In this document: positions 63,647 to 64,000 of the stretch, one piece after another
Layout: each line of letters begins with the position of its first letter
Numbering within the stretch: position 1 is the stretch's first letter
Source of the DNA: Phoenix dactylifera
Taxonomy: Eukaryota > Streptophyta > Magnoliopsida > Arecales > Arecaceae
Direction of reading: 5' to 3'
DNA: 64,000 bases
Assembly: GCF_009389715.1 (NCBI RefSeq)
Contig: NC_052407.1
Location: 1,186,501-1,250,500 of the forward strand
Notes under the pieces: model-generated
What the model saw: the letters and a program-made list of their open reading frames with translations, nothing else
Database searches by the model: none
What the model was told of the DNA's origin: nothing
Position numbers and translations under genes: made by a program

Positions 63647-64000
63647 GTATTGTAATTTTCTTAATTCTTAGTCGTTCTCGAAATTGCATTCGAATTTCTT
63701 TTTTCACATCTCAACTGTCCTTGGCTTTGCATTCTGGTGCGGTATTTCGAATTGTAACCGTTCTTGAATTTGCATTGCCTGCCCTTTTTTTGTACCCTAA
63801 CTGTCCTTGAATTGACATTCATCATGCTGTTTTAATCTTAATTGTAGTTGAATTCACATCGTTCATGTTCTTGAATTGCATTTCTTGTCTTGTTCTAGGT
63901 CTTGAAATTTCCTGAATTCCATCATTTGTTCTATTTTGTTCTTTAGAATGCTCTTAAATAGGCTTTTATTATCTACTCTTAAATCTTGGATGTCCTTTCG
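63647..64000 (+). other. DUF569 gene 2 intron 1, partial
   Basis: Begins GTATTG and resembles gene 1 intron 1: CTTGAATTTGCATT, TTTTTTTGTACCCTAACTGT, CTTGTCTTGTTCTAG, CTGAATTCCAT, GAATGCTCTTAAATAGG. The acceptor is outside the window. Confidence 0.75.

Overview
The window is nuclear DNA of a flowering plant. Genes are split by GT-AG introns, mobile DNA is dense and nested, and one reading frame is a plant-type PPR-SMR protein. First exons of the DUF569 genes are very GC-rich while introns and spacers are AT-rich, which suits a commelinid monocot (palm-like), but the species cannot be fixed from sequence alone. No prokaryotic operon, CRISPR array or viral genome is present.

Layout. 1-5.8 kb: end of a MITE, then an intact ten-exon cucumisin-type subtilase on the minus strand. 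6.2-7.2 kb: a 998-bp hAT deletion derivative with an exact 8-bp target duplication. 8.1-14.0 kb: an exon-like host pseudogene split by a decayed Copia element (Copia-1), itself split by a tiny TRIM element. 16.8-27.9 kb: a PPR-SMR gene on the minus strand with its coding sequence in one exon, two predicted upstream non-coding exons, and a 4172-bp hAT element with one in-frame stop lying in its 5'UTR intron. 28.4-35.8 kb: a second MITE, a minus-strand solo LTR with an exact 5-bp target duplication, two LINE RNase H remnants, a 15-bp minisatellite, an AT-rich MITE-like block and a Ty3/gypsy gag remnant. 36.5-38.1 kb and 63.1 kb to the window end: two paralogous DUF569 (actin-cross-linking-like) genes on the plus strand.

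Between the DUF569 paralogs a non-coding segment of about 1.9 kb was duplicated in tandem. The second unit was hit by a MITE (3-bp TAG duplication), and the MITE was split by a 13.9-kb Copia cluster (Copia-2). Copia-2 reads LTR(+), internal A(+), LTR with its 3' 1.4 kb inverted, internal B(+), LTR(+). Internal A lacks most of gag; internal B lacks the end of reverse transcriptase and RNase H. The layers give a relative insertion history.

The four host genes do not form a pathway. I found no clearly new functional system. The most unusual items are the partly inverted tandem Copia array with complementary deletions, the 59-bp-interior TRIM with tRNA-like boxes across its LTR/PBS junction, and the pair of related hAT elements.
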